From assembly GCA_016861185.1 (NCBI GenBank), contig BOKW01000010.1, forward strand, positions 1-64,000: 64,000 nucleotides of DNA, in the 5' to 3' direction. The notes below the pieces were generated by a model. The model was not told the DNA's origin. It did not search any database and saw nothing but the letters and a program-made list of their open reading frames with translations. The position numbers and the translations under genes are program-made. This document shows, one piece after another, positions 28,526 through 37,268 of the stretch; within the stretch, counting starts at the first letter, position 1; each line of letters starts with the position of its first letter. This DNA comes from Betaproteobacteria bacterium. GTDB taxonomy: Bacteria > Pseudomonadota > Gammaproteobacteria > Burkholderiales > Burkholderiaceae_F.

Positions 28526-28651
28526 GCCGCGCCGAGTACGGCTTTGACTGTCGTATTTGCACGATGCTGGCAGGCTGTTTGCTTGTCATCATCCTGCACA
28601 CGCGATACGTTTTGAGCGCAACGGTGCAGCGGTTTCACCCGGGAGGTAGCG

Positions 28652-29643
28652 ATGAGCGTGCCGGCGATCTCCACCAAACCCGCGATCTCGATCGCGGGTT
28701 TCAAGGACGTGTATCACGTCCCGCGCGTCGAGGAGGCGCTGAACGAGCTGCAGGACCTCGGCAGCGGCGCCAACGACGCGCTGAAGGCCACGTACATCAG
28801 GATGATCAAGGCCGGCGGCCAGCGCTTCACGATCAAACCCTCCGCGCTGCCCGACATCGACGCGCTGATCGACGAGCTGCCCAACTTCGCCGAGCCCCTC
28901 GAGGACATCCGCCGCCAGCTCGCGCTGTGCCTGTCGAGCGACGATCCGCTCGATCTGGAGCCGATCCTGCTGCTCGGCGATCCCGGCATCGGCAAGACGC
29001 ATTTCGCGCGCCGGCTGTCGAAGCTGCTCGGCACCGGCTACTCGTTCATCGGCATGAGCTCGCTGACGGCGGGCTGGATTCTTTCGGGCGCCAGCGCGCA
29101 ATGGAAAAACGCCAAACCCGGCAAGGTGTTCGACGCGCTGGTCAACGGCGATTACGCCAATCCGGTGATCGTCGTCGACGAGATCGACAAGTCCGGCGGC
29201 GACCAGCAGTATGACCCGCTCGGCAGCCTGTACACGCTGCTCGAGCCCGACACGGCGGCCGAGTTCGTCGACGAGTTCGCCGAGGTGCCGGTCGACTGCT
29301 CCGACATCGTCTGGGTGGCCACCGCCAACGACGCGCGCCGATCCCCGAGCCGATCCTGAACCGGATGAACGTCTACATGATCGACCCGCCCGACGCCGAG
29401 GGCGCGCGCCGCATTGCCGCCAGCATCTACCGCGAGCTGCGCGACGAGCACGCGTGGGGCCGGCAGTTTCCCGAAGCCCTCGGCGCCGACGCGCTCGACC
29501 GGCTCGCCAGGCTCAAGCCGCGCGAGATGCGCCGCGTGATGCTCGCGGCCTTCGGCAATGCCAAGCTGGCCGGCCGCAGCGAGGTGGTCGCCGACGACAT
29601 CACCGAAGAGCGGATCGCGAAGAAGGCGCGGATCGGGTTCTAG
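28652..29643 (+). pseudogene. Lon-like AAA family ATPase, frameshifted
   Basis: Two frames together encode one AAA ATPase of about 330 residues. The 5' frame (28652-29340) has Walker A GDPGIGKTH, Walker B VIVVDEIDKSGG, the sensor region IVWVATANDARR and a Lon-like DPLGSLYTLLEPDTA segment. The continuation IPEPILNRMNVYMIDPP begins at 29341 in another frame and ends ARIGF at 29643. Inserting one base after CG at 29340 restores the reading. So a single-base deletion, or a sequencing error, breaks the gene. There is no protease domain. The GGGAGG site before the ATG is strong. Function of the family is unclear; the CIRCE-like operator upstream suggests chaperone-type work. Confidence 0.8.
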
Positions 29644-29655
29644 TTCCGCGGCCTG

Positions 29656-30087
29656 TCAGCGCTTCCGTTCGGCCTCGATCCGCCGGTACACCGGACCCCA
29701 GATCGGGTGGCCGATCTCGGCGTCGGTCAGCACGAACTCGGGGTCGGACGCGAACGCCGAGCGAAAGCTCTGCTCGCAGTCGGCGATCCGGTTGAAGGCG
29801 CACGCGATGAACGCGAGGTACTTGTACGCGACCGCGGTGTCGCGCCGGTCGCGCAGGCCCTGCAGCAGCGCGGAGCGGAACGCCGGTTCGGCCTTGTCGA
29901 ACGCGCCCTCTTCGTAGAAGCGCAGGCCGTTGATCAGCGCGCGTTCAGGCGGCCGCTGGTACAGCGCGGCCACGCTCGTTGTGGGCGGCGGCGGCGGCGG
30001 GGGCGGCGGCGGACGCAGCGATTCGCAGCCCGCGAGCCAGGCACACGCGCAAGCCAATGCGAGTGGGCGGGCGGCGCGCCGGTTCAT
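29656..30087 (-). CDS. TPR-like lipoprotein next to Ser/Thr kinases
   Basis: 143-residue predicted lipoprotein: basic start MNRRAARPLALACAC, lipobox LAGC at Cys21, then a run of ten prolines as a spacer. The remainder is helical and TPR-like (NGLRFYEEGAFDKAEPAFRSA, cut here, then YKYLAFIACAFNR). Its ATG overlaps the stop of the pseudokinase gene (ATGA), so they are coupled. It may act as the envelope partner of the two kinases, whose C-termini are predicted to be periplasmic (inference). Exact family not recognised. Confidence 0.8.
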   Translation of the reverse strand: MNRRAARPLALACACAWLAGCESLRPPPPPPPPPPTTSVAALYQRPPERALINGLRFYEEGAFDKAEPAFRSALLQGLRDRRDTAVAYKYLAFIACAFNRIADCEQSFRSAFASDPEFVLTDAEIGHPIWGPVYRRIEAERKR

Positions 30088-31490
30088 TCGAAGCGGTGGC
30101 GGATCTGCTGCGGCCTGGACGGATCGACGTCGACCTGCGCGACGATCGCCGGGCGGTCGCCGTGGCGGATCTCGATCGTATGCCGGCCCGCGGAGAGCTT
30201 CAGTTCCGCAAGCGGCGGCGCTACGCCGACCGGCTTGTTGTCGACGAAGACCTCGCCCCATGGCGCGATGTCGAGCACGATGATGCCGGTCCCCTGCCGC
30301 GCTGGCGCGGCCGCCGCCGGCGCCGTTTTCGACGCGACGGTCGGGCCCTTCGCGTCGCCGCCCGCGACGTTGCCGAGGATCACGCCGATCGCCAAGCCGG
30401 CGGCAAGCAGCGCGGCCATCGCACCGACCAGCAGGCGGTTGGCGCGCAGCCAGGGTAGGGCCTCGGCGCGAACGCGCCGCGCGAGCGCCTGCGCGCGCTC
30501 CGCGAACGACGGCGCCGGCTCGGCGGCCGGCGGCTCGGCGGGCGGCCGTACGGTGGGCGGCGGCTGCGGGATCGTGCGCGGCACGGTCGCCGGACCCGCT
30601 TCGTCGCCGATCAGCGCTTCGCGCGGCGGCGCCGTCAGCGGAATGCCGATCGTGCCCGGCGCGACGTGCTCCTTGCGCTCGACCCACAGGAAGGCGGTCA
30701 GCGCGTCGCGCAGATCGCCGGCGGTGCGGTGCGAGGCCGGCGCGTTCGGATCGAGCGTCTCGTCGACGATCTTCGCCAGCGCTGGCGGGGTGTCGGCGCG
30801 CAATGTCGTGACCGAAGCGGGCTTGTCGCTTTTCGGCGCTCGGCCGGTCAGCATCATGTACAGCAGCGCGGCGATCGCGCGCACGTCGGCGCGGCGCGTC
30901 TCCTCGGACAGCTCATTCTGGAAATAGGGCAGCAGCCGCTCGGTGCGCGCGAGCGCTTCTTCGCCGCCGCGGCCGCCGTCGATCCAGCCGCCGAAGCCTT
31001 CCACTTTCGGCGCGCCGCCACTTTGCAGGATCACGTGCTGCGGGCCGAGGTGGCCGTGCGCGATGCCCTGGCCGTGCGCGTAGTCGATCGCGTCGGCGAT
31101 GCGCGCCGCGATGCTCGCCGCGTGGACGAACTCGGGACGCCAGCCGCTCGCGAGCAGTTCGTGCAGCGGGCGTCCGGCGACGCGCTCGATCGCGAGGTAA
31201 CCGACATTGTGCACGCGGCCGGCGTCGAACACGGTGACGATGTGCGGGTGGTGCAGCTTGCCCGCCGCCTGCGCCTGCCGCACGAAGGCGGCTTCGAGCG
31301 CGGAGATCTCGGCGTCGGCGCCGGCCGCACCGTCGACCGGCGGCGGCATCTGTACCGCCTTCAGCACGACTTCGCGATGCATGACCGGGTCGGCCGCGAT
31401 GTACGACACGCTCGAGCGGTCGCGCCGCAACTCGCGCAGGATCGCGTAGCGGCCGATCAGTCGCAGATTCGGAGACAGCGCTTCGCTCAT
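30084..31490 (-). CDS. Ser/Thr pseudokinase with TM helix and PEGA-like domain
   Basis: 468 residues with a Hanks-type kinase fold (residues ~12-265), an Ala/Pro linker, one TM helix (~345-367) and a PEGA-like C-terminal domain (IAPWGEVFVDNKPVG). The catalytic signature is lost: HRDLKPxN is replaced by HGHLGPQH (145-152), DFG by GFG (165-167), and the glycine loop reads ELRRDRSSVSY. The ATP lysine (Lys44) remains. It is therefore probably a pseudokinase, acting as a scaffold or regulator. It is a diverged paralogue of the next gene upstream (31665-33116); the lipoprotein follows. Confidence 0.87.
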   Translation of the reverse strand: MSEALSPNLRLIGRYAILRELRRDRSSVSYIAADPVMHREVVLKAVQMPPPVDGAAGADAEISALEAAFVRQAQAAGKLHHPHIVTVFDAGRVHNVGYLAIERVAGRPLHELLASGWRPEFVHAASIAARIADAIDYAHGQGIAHGHLGPQHVILQSGGAPKVEGFGGWIDGGRGGEEALARTERLLPYFQNELSEETRRADVRAIAALLYMMLTGRAPKSDKPASVTTLRADTPPALAKIVDETLDPNAPASHRTAGDLRDALTAFLWVERKEHVAPGTIGIPLTAPPREALIGDEAGPATVPRTIPQPPPTVRPPAEPPAAEPAPSFAERAQALARRVRAEALPWLRANRLLVGAMAALLAAGLAIGVILGNVAGGDAKGPTVASKTAPAAAAPARQGTGIIVLDIAPWGEVFVDNKPVGVAPPLAELKLSAGRHTIEIRHGDRPAIVAQVDVDPSRPQQIRHRFE

Positions 31491-31637
31491 GCGTGCGGCG
31501 TCGGGTAGGCCGGGACCGCGCGAGGGTAAAGCAAGCGCCAGGCCGTGCCAATCGCGGGTCGGTCAGGCATACGGCGGAACCGCCGACGCGCCGCGCGCTG
31601 GGCCGACCGAGGATCAGTTTGCGCCGACGCGATCACG

Positions 31638-31660
31638 CCTGTCCCGAGCTCGTCGAAGGG
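31638..31660. repeat. Short dispersed repeat, CPELVEG type
   Basis: CCTGTCCCGAGCTCGTCGAAGGG, quoted here as a 23-bp span with its key core GAGCTCGTCGAAGGG, lies 4 bp past the kinase stop. Similar short elements (translating CPELVEGR or PSTSSGQ) are dispersed in many bacterial genomes. Together with 31491-31637 it fills the gap between the two kinase genes; I see no gene or clear promoter in that gap. Confidence 0.6.
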
Positions 31661-31664
31661 CGGG

Positions 31665-33116
31665 TCAGAAGCGATGCTGCAAGGTGACCGTCTGACCGGC
31701 GCGGATCTCGATGCGCCTCGTGTACGGCGGCGCCGCGCCGTTGCGGACCTCGATCGTGTGCAGTCCCGGCGCGAGCGCGAGCTTGGTCAGCGGAGGGGAT
31801 ACCCCCTGAGTCGTGCCGTTGACGACGACTTCGCCCCACGGAGCGATTGCGAGCGTCACGGTGCCGTTGGCCGGCGCAACCGGTGCGCTGTTCGCCTTGG
31901 CCTCGCGCGGACGGCGCGCTTCGAGCGCCACGCGCGATCGCGCCTCGTCGGGCGGCGCCGCGGCGGTCTTCGCGTCCTTTTTCGCGCTGTCGTCGGGGAC
32001 GGGCTGCGGGGGCGGCGCTACGGCGATCGGCCGCGGCGCGGGTGCCGGCGCCGCGGTCTGCGTCGGCGTCGGCTCTCGATCGCCGGCGCTCAGCACGAAC
32101 CACAGGATGCCGAGCAGCAGCATGCCCGCGCCGGCCGCGAGCGCGTCGCGCGACCACTCCCAGCGGTCGAGCAGCCCCCTGAATCCGCTGCGGTGCGTGC
32201 GTGCCGTCGCGCCGCGGTCGCGCGTGGTCGGCGCGGGCCGCTGACCGGTGAACACGGCCAGCTCGTTGCGCAGCTCGCCGGCGGTCTGGTAGCGCTGCTC
32301 GGGCTCCTTGGCGAGCGCGCGCTCGACGATGTCGATCAGCGCGCGCGGCAGCTCGGGTCGCAGCTCGGCGAGCGGCGTCGGCTTGCAGGTCACGACCAGC
32401 GCCAGCGTTTCCTCGATCGTCTTGCCCTCGAAGGCGCGCCGGTGGGCGAGCAACTCGTACAGGATCGTGCCGATCGAAAACACGTCGCTGCGCGCGTCGA
32501 TCTTCTTGCCGAGCGCCTGCTCGGGCGACATGTAGTTCGGTGTGCCGATCAGCTGCCGCTTGTGCTCGGCGTCGCCGGCAGTGAACATCGCGATCGCCAC
32601 GCCGAAGTCGAGCACCTTGGGCTTGGTGTCGCGCAGCAGGAAGATGTTGCTCGGCTTGATGTCGCGATGGACGAGCCCGCGCTTGTGCGCGTAGTGCGCG
32701 GCATCGGCCACGCGCGCCATCAGCTGCGCGGTCTGGCGCGGCGTCATCTTGTCGCCGGCGGCGATGAACTCGTGCAGGTCGCGGCCGTGCAGCCGCTCCA
32801 TCGCGATGTAGGCCAGCTCGTCGGTGCGGCCCGCGTCGAATACCGTGACGATGTGCGGGTGGTTCAGCCCGCCTGCGGCCTTCGCTTCGTTGAGGAAGTT
32901 GGCCTCGATCTGCTGGCGGAAGAACTCGTCGTCGGTGAGCGGGATCGCCTTGATCGCCACTTCGCGGCCGAGCACGGGGTCGTGCGCTGCGTAGACGACG
33001 CCGTTGGAACCGCGTCCGATCTCGCCGCGGATCGAGAAGCGTCCGATCAGCCTCGGCGCGTTCTTCAGCGTGGCCGAGGGTTCGGTCGGCAGGGTGGCGA
33101 GCTCGGTCTGTGCCAT
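31665..33116 (-). CDS. Ser/Thr protein kinase with TM helix and PEGA-like domain
   Basis: 483-residue membrane kinase. The cytoplasmic Hanks kinase domain (residues ~24-290) is intact: glycine loop GEIGRGSNGVVY, Lys56 in VAIKAI, HRDIKPSN at 150-157 and DFG at 170-172, plus the GTPNYMSPEQA activation segment. One TM helix (~318-338) follows, then a Pro/Ala-rich linker and a PEGA-like domain (IAPWGEVVVNGTTQG) predicted outside the membrane. Its C-terminal domain closely resembles that of the pseudokinase downstream, pointing to tandem duplication. Substrates are unknown. Confidence 0.93.
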   Translation of the reverse strand: MAQTELATLPTEPSATLKNAPRLIGRFSIRGEIGRGSNGVVYAAHDPVLGREVAIKAIPLTDDEFFRQQIEANFLNEAKAAGGLNHPHIVTVFDAGRTDELAYIAMERLHGRDLHEFIAAGDKMTPRQTAQLMARVADAAHYAHKRGLVHRDIKPSNIFLLRDTKPKVLDFGVAIAMFTAGDAEHKRQLIGTPNYMSPEQALGKKIDARSDVFSIGTILYELLAHRRAFEGKTIEETLALVVTCKPTPLAELRPELPRALIDIVERALAKEPEQRYQTAGELRNELAVFTGQRPAPTTRDRGATARTHRSGFRGLLDRWEWSRDALAAGAGMLLLGILWFVLSAGDREPTPTQTAAPAPAPRPIAVAPPPQPVPDDSAKKDAKTAAAPPDEARSRVALEARRPREAKANSAPVAPANGTVTLAIAPWGEVVVNGTTQGVSPPLTKLALAPGLHTIEVRNGAAPPYTRRIEIRAGQTVTLQHRF

Positions 33117-33204
33117 GCGCCTGCGATTATCGCATCGACTCCTCGCGCAACTCCGCGAATTACCGTCGAAATTCCGGTCTGTCCGGGCGTTGGCTACGGG
33201 GCTT

Positions 33205-34377
33205 CTACGAGCGCGAGAAGACGATCGCCTCGCGCGCCAGCAGGCGCGCCTGCAACGCCAGCACGAGAGCCACGAGCGCGAGGCAGACGAGCGCCGGCGT
33301 GGCGACGTCGGTCGCGTGGACGGGCTCGCCGCGCAGCGCCCGCATCAGCACCGTAAGTTGCCCGAGCGCGGGCACGGCAAGTTGCCAAACGGCGTCGCGC
33401 GCGCTGAGGAAAAGCGGGACGATCGGCGCGACGTTGACCAGCATCGTGATGTAGCTGACGTAGGTCTGCGCCTCCTTGAAGCTGCGACCGTAGGTGGCGG
33501 CGAGCATGTTGACCGCCGCCATCAGCGCCGAAAACGGCAGCAGCATCACCGCGAACAGCGCGACTTCGCGCGCGCCGAACTGCATCAGCGCGGACAGCGT
33601 CTCGTTGCGGATGAACTGCATCGCGACGATGAATCCGGCGATCGTCAGCAACACGATCGCGGCCGAGCAGACGGTGACGGCCGCCCATTTGCCGAGCACG
33701 AGCGCGTGCACGTCGATCGGATTGCCGAGCAGCGGTTCGAGCGAGCCGCGCTCGCGCTCGCCCGCGGTGACGTCGATCGCGACACTCATGCTGCCGGCCA
33801 CTGCGACCAGCAGTGCGACCCAGGGGATGATGAACAGCAGCTGCGCGCCGCGCGCGCCGCTCGGTGAGAGGTTCTGCTCGTCCGGTTCGAGCGCCGCCAG
33901 CAGTTGCGGGCTGACGCCGCGCGCGATCAGCCGCTGCGTGCCCAGCTCGCGGTTGAACGCGGTCAGCAGCCGCAGGGTCGCGCGCACGATCGGCTGCGCC
34001 TTGTCGTGGCTGTCGTCGAACAGCACGTCGACGCGCACCGTTTCGCCGCGCGCGAGCTGCCGCTCGAAATCCGCCGGCGGCCGGATCACCGCGTTCTGCA
34101 GTTTGCCCGAGCGCAGCTGCGCGGCGTAGTCGGCCGGCGCGGCAACGATCGTCGCGCCGGCGCGCTGCAGGAAGTTGACGAGCGTCGGCGCGTGTTCGAT
34201 GCCGTCGATCACGACCTCGCGCCGCGCGGCGCGCTCCTCGACACCGGAGACGAAGTTCGACACCAGCAGCAGCGCCGCCGGCCCGGCGACGACCGAGCTG
34301 ACCAGCACGACGATCCAGGTGCGCCGGTCGCGCAGCGCGTCGACGAGTTCCTTGAGGAAGACGGTGAGGGCGGTCAT
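33205..34377 (-). CDS. ABC transporter permease, NatB type
   Basis: 390-residue membrane protein with an N-terminal TM helix, a large extracytoplasmic domain (~45-170) and five or six C-terminal TM helices. DVTAGERERGSLEPLLGNPI is the typical NatB/ABC-2 segment. It pairs with the ATPase gene just upstream. The ATG at 34377 directly abuts a repeat and has no ribosome-binding site; an alternative in-frame ATG at 34425 would overlap the ATPase gene by 23 bp. Likely exports Na+ or another small substrate; not provable from sequence. Confidence 0.88.
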   Translation of the reverse strand: MTALTVFLKELVDALRDRRTWIVVLVSSVVAGPAALLLVSNFVSGVEERAARREVVIDGIEHAPTLVNFLQRAGATIVAAPADYAAQLRSGKLQNAVIRPPADFERQLARGETVRVDVLFDDSHDKAQPIVRATLRLLTAFNRELGTQRLIARGVSPQLLAALEPDEQNLSPSGARGAQLLFIIPWVALLVAVAGSMSVAIDVTAGERERGSLEPLLGNPIDVHALVLGKWAAVTVCSAAIVLLTIAGFIVAMQFIRNETLSALMQFGAREVALFAVMLLPFSALMAAVNMLAATYGRSFKEAQTYVSYITMLVNVAPIVPLFLSARDAVWQLAVPALGQLTVLMRALRGEPVHATDVATPALVCLALVALVLALQARLLAREAIVFSRS

Positions 34378-34515
34378 TCGGATTGCGGATCGCGGATCGC
34401 GTTCACTCGGGAATGCCGCGGACATCGCGTCCCGGCGACGTCGAAGATGCTCCTTGTTCGGCAAAGACCCGGCCTGCCGACGCGCAATCCGCAATCCCCA
34501 ATCCGCGATCCGATT
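34378..34515. repeat. ATCCGC(A/G) repeat pair overlapping the 3' end of the ABC ATPase gene
   Basis: GGATTGCGGATCGCGGATCG at 34379-34398 faces an inverted array of CGCAATCC/CCAATCC/CGATCC words at 34483-34515, about 85 bp apart, so the element can fold back on itself. The same words occur at 5346-5372. The outer array lies inside the ATPase reading frame and encodes SDRGLGIADCA; the inner array forms the leader of the permease gene. Confidence 0.75.
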
Positions 34516-35251
34516 CAAGCGCCAGCGCGACGAACGCATCCTCGAGCGTCGCCGCGCCGGTGAGCGCGCGCAGCTCCGCCGCGCTGCCGTGCGCGACCGC
34601 GCGGCCGTGCGCGACGACGACGATCTCGTCGCAGAGCTGCTCGACCTCCTGCATGATGTGCGTCGAGAACAGGATGCAGCGGCCTTCGGCGCGCAGTTGC
34701 GCGAGCAGCTTGCGCAGCGCGCGAGTGGACATCACGTCCAGCCCATTGGTCGGCTCGTCGAGGATCAGGTGCTGCGGGTCGTGGATCAGCGCGCGCGCCA
34801 GCGCGACTTTCATCCGTTCGCCGCTCGAGAATCCCGCCGTCGGCCGGTCCAGCAGCGCGTGCATGTCGAGCAGGTCGGCGAAGCGCTGCAGGCGTGCCGC
34901 GCACACGTCGGCGGTGATCCCGCGCAGCTTCGCGTAATAGGCGACGTTCTCGCGCGCGGTCAGCCGCGTGTACAGTCCGCGCGCGTCCGACAGCACGCCG
35001 AGCGCGCTGCGCACCGCGTGCGGCTCGCCGACCACGTCGTGCCCGCCGATGCGCGCCGCGCCGGCGTCGGGCTTCATCAGCGTGGCCAGCACGCGCAGCG
35101 TCGTCGTCTTGCCGGCGCCGTTCGGACCGAGCAGCGCGGTGATGCGGCCGTCGCGCGCGACGAACGACACGTCCTGCACTGCGGGCACGGTCGTCGTACG
35201 GCGGCCCGCGCGCGCGGTGAAGGACTTGGCGAGCCGTTCGACCTCGATCAT
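34403..35251 (-). CDS. ABC transporter ATP-binding protein, NatA type
   Basis: 282-residue ATPase. Walker A is GPNGAGKTTTL, the signature FSSGERMKVALARALIHDP and Walker B HLILDEPTNGLD, with the switch histidine in LFSTHIMQEVEQ. It powers the permease encoded next. The family normally ends near EDAFVALA; here about 38 further residues (from SDRGLGIADCA to GIPE) come from the repeat at 34378-34515, so the C-terminus looks replaced. The ATG overlaps the end of the upstream hydrolase reading frame (ATGA). Confidence 0.92.
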   Translation of the reverse strand: MIEVERLAKSFTARAGRRTTTVPAVQDVSFVARDGRITALLGPNGAGKTTTLRVLATLMKPDAGAARIGGHDVVGEPHAVRSALGVLSDARGLYTRLTARENVAYYAKLRGITADVCAARLQRFADLLDMHALLDRPTAGFSSGERMKVALARALIHDPQHLILDEPTNGLDVMSTRALRKLLAQLRAEGRCILFSTHIMQEVEQLCDEIVVVAHGRAVAHGSAAELRALTGAATLEDAFVALALESDRGLGIADCASAGRVFAEQGASSTSPGRDVRGIPE

Positions 35252-36671
35252 CGATCGCCCCCGGGCGGGCGGAAGAAGAGCGGCGCCGGCAGGCGTTGGA
35301 GGCAGTCGCCGTCGATCCCGTCGAAGCTCGCCTGGCGCACGAAGCGCACGATCAGGTCGGGCGCGCAACCCTGCGCGGAAACGCCGTGACCGAGGTTGGG
35401 CGCAACCAGATGCAGCGCGCGCGGCAGGCGCCGCGCGACCGCCTCGCCGTGGCGCGGCGGCGTGGCCGGATCAGCACCGGCACGTCGACCGCGGGGATTT
35501 CGTAGAACGCTGCCGGGACCGCGCGCACGGGAACGTGGCGGCAGGCGTCGCGATACAGGTCGACGAAGGTCGTGCCGAAACGCGTGGCGCGCGCGGCGGC
35601 GAGCGCCGCGGCATCGATGCGCGGCAGGTCTTCGGCGCAGATCACCGCGAAGTGCATGCCTTCGGCGAAGTTCTCCGCGACGCGCGCGGTCAGCGACGCC
35701 GACAGCGCAACGAGCGGCGCGAACTCGCCGCGCGCCGCTTCGGCGAGCGCTCGCGGCAGCACCGCCGCGAGCGGCGGCGCATACAGCGGTGCGCGCAGCA
35801 GGCCGGCCAGCGCGGCGCGGTCGAGCCGCAGCGATTCTGTGCGCCCCGTCAGCGGATGCGCGACAGTGAGCTGCAACCCGTTCGCAGCGCTGGCGAGCAG
35901 GCGGTCGATCGCCGCGTCGAGCCGCGGATGGCGCGCGCGACAGTCGGCGTCGCGCGCGCAGTCGGCCAGCATCCTGCGCAGCGCGGCCTCGGAGTCGACC
36001 GCGAAGCTCGCCGGCAAGGCCATGTCGGGGGGTGCGACACCGTCGAGCACCACCGCGCGCACGCGCTGCGGAAACTGGCGCAGGTATTCGAGCGCTGCGC
36101 GGGTACCGTACGAACCGCCCCACAGGTTGATGCGTTCGACGCCGAGTGCGGCCCGCACGGCGTCCAGATCGCGCAGCGCGATCCAGGTAGCGTACTGGCG
36201 CAGGTCGGCGTCGAGCTTGCGCAGGCACTCGGCGAGCCGCTCGGTCGCGCGCACAAGGTCGACCGTCTCGGCGAGCGACAGCGTGCCGCCCGGCGGCGGG
36301 CAGGCGAGAGCATTGGACTTGCCGGTGCCGCGCTGATCGACGTAGACGATGTCGCGCCGCGCGTTCAGTTGCGCGAACACCGGCTGCACCTGCGCGGCCA
36401 CGCGGCTCGCCGCCTGCCCCGGCCCGCCGGCCAGCACGAACACGGGATCGGGCAGCTTGTTGCGCGCGAGCGCGGGCACGACGGCGAAGTGGATCGCGAT
36501 GCGGCGGCCGGCCGGCGCGTCGGGATCTTCGGCGACCTCGACACGGCCGCAACGCACTTCGCGCTCGATTCCGTGCAGGCGGCAAGGTTCGAGCGCGGCG
36601 CCCTGCGCGCGCGCGGCAAACGGCGCGCACACGGCGAGGCCGGCGAGGATCGCACAGCGAATGAAGTACAT
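35248..36671 (-). pseudogene. Secreted alpha/beta hydrolase (TAP-like peptidase), frameshifted
   Basis: The 5' frame from ATG 36671 (MYFIRCAILAGLAVCAPFAA, signal peptide) encodes an exported hydrolase: oxyanion HG-like LAGGPGQAAS, DQRGTGKSNAL and the nucleophile elbow GGSYGTR. After VDVPVLI the frame breaks near 35469-35472. The other frame resumes with DPATPPRHGEAV and the catalytic-His loop NLGHGVSAQGC and ends at 35248, overlapping the ABC ATPase start. About six residues that normally join these parts (around the xGGAD loop) are absent, consistent with a ~19-bp deletion between two GATC words. Probably inactive unless the break is an assembly error. Confidence 0.8.
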
Positions 36672-36778
36672 GGTCGTAGGCAATGGCCAGCGCGCAGCAT
36701 AAGCGCCGCGACCGCGGCGCATCGGCGCCGGTGCGACGAAGCGTCGGCAAAACGCGACGGGAGCGCGCGCCGCGGGCG

Positions 36779-37126
36779 TCAATCGTGAACCAGCTTCAGC
36801 CCGATCACGCCGGCGACGATCAGCGCGATGCACGCGAGCCGCGCGAAGCTCGCTGCTTCGCCGAACAGCACGATGCCGAGTGCGGCCGCGCCGGCCGCAC
36901 CGATGCCGACCCACACCGCGTACGCGGTGCCGACCGGCAACGGCTTCATCGCCAGCGCGAGCAGCCAGAACGACGCCAGCGCGATCGCGACGACGATCGT
37001 GGTCGGCAGCGGGCGAGCAAAGCCGTCCGTGTATTTCATGCCGACCGCCCAGGCGACTTCGAGCACGCCGGCGGTGGCCAGCAGGATCCAGGCCTGCGCG
37101 GGAGACGGATTCAGCCAGGAGGACAT
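36779..37126 (-). CDS. gdx: Small multidrug resistance family transporter, Gdx (SugE) type
   Basis: 115 residues, four TM helices. The residues around the essential glutamate ([18 protein letters not shown]) and the block [17 protein letters not shown] match the Gdx/SugE subgroup, which exports guanidinium in exchange for protons, more closely than EmrE. I looked for a guanidine riboswitch in the ~140-bp leader and did not find one. It is divergent from the DMT permease gene. Export of quaternary ammonium compounds is an alternative. Confidence 0.9.
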   Translation of the reverse strand: MSSWLNPSPAQAWILLATAGVLEVAWAVGMKYTDGFARPLPTTIVVAIALASFWLLALAMKPLPVGTAYAVWVGIGAAGAAALGIVLFGEAASFARLACIALIVAGVIGLKLVHD

Positions 37127-37253
37127 GTCGGTGGAGGATTGACGAGCGAGGGTCGAGGATTCGCGCAGTTCGCCGCGCGCCGATCGTGGTCGATCGACGT
37201 GCCGCGCGCGAAGCCGCGCAAGCGTAACCGATCGCGCCGCGCGCCCGCATCGC

Positions 37254-37268
37254 TAGAATCCGCGCGTG
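37254..37268 (+). promoter_or_regulatory. -10 element giving a probably leaderless transcript
   Basis: TAGAAT (37254-37259) lies 6 bp before the GTG start (37266) of the DMT permease gene. Transcription would begin at or next to the start codon, and no Shine-Dalgarno sequence exists upstream. No good -35 hexamer was seen. Confidence 0.45.

Noticed and set aside
28544..28575. TTGACT as the -35 of a promoter for the AAA ATPase gene
   Set aside because: No acceptable -10 hexamer lies 15-19 bp downstream.
37127..37265. Guanidine riboswitch upstream of gdx
   Set aside because: I found no paired hairpins with the conserved ACGR loops or a ykkC-like core in this leader.
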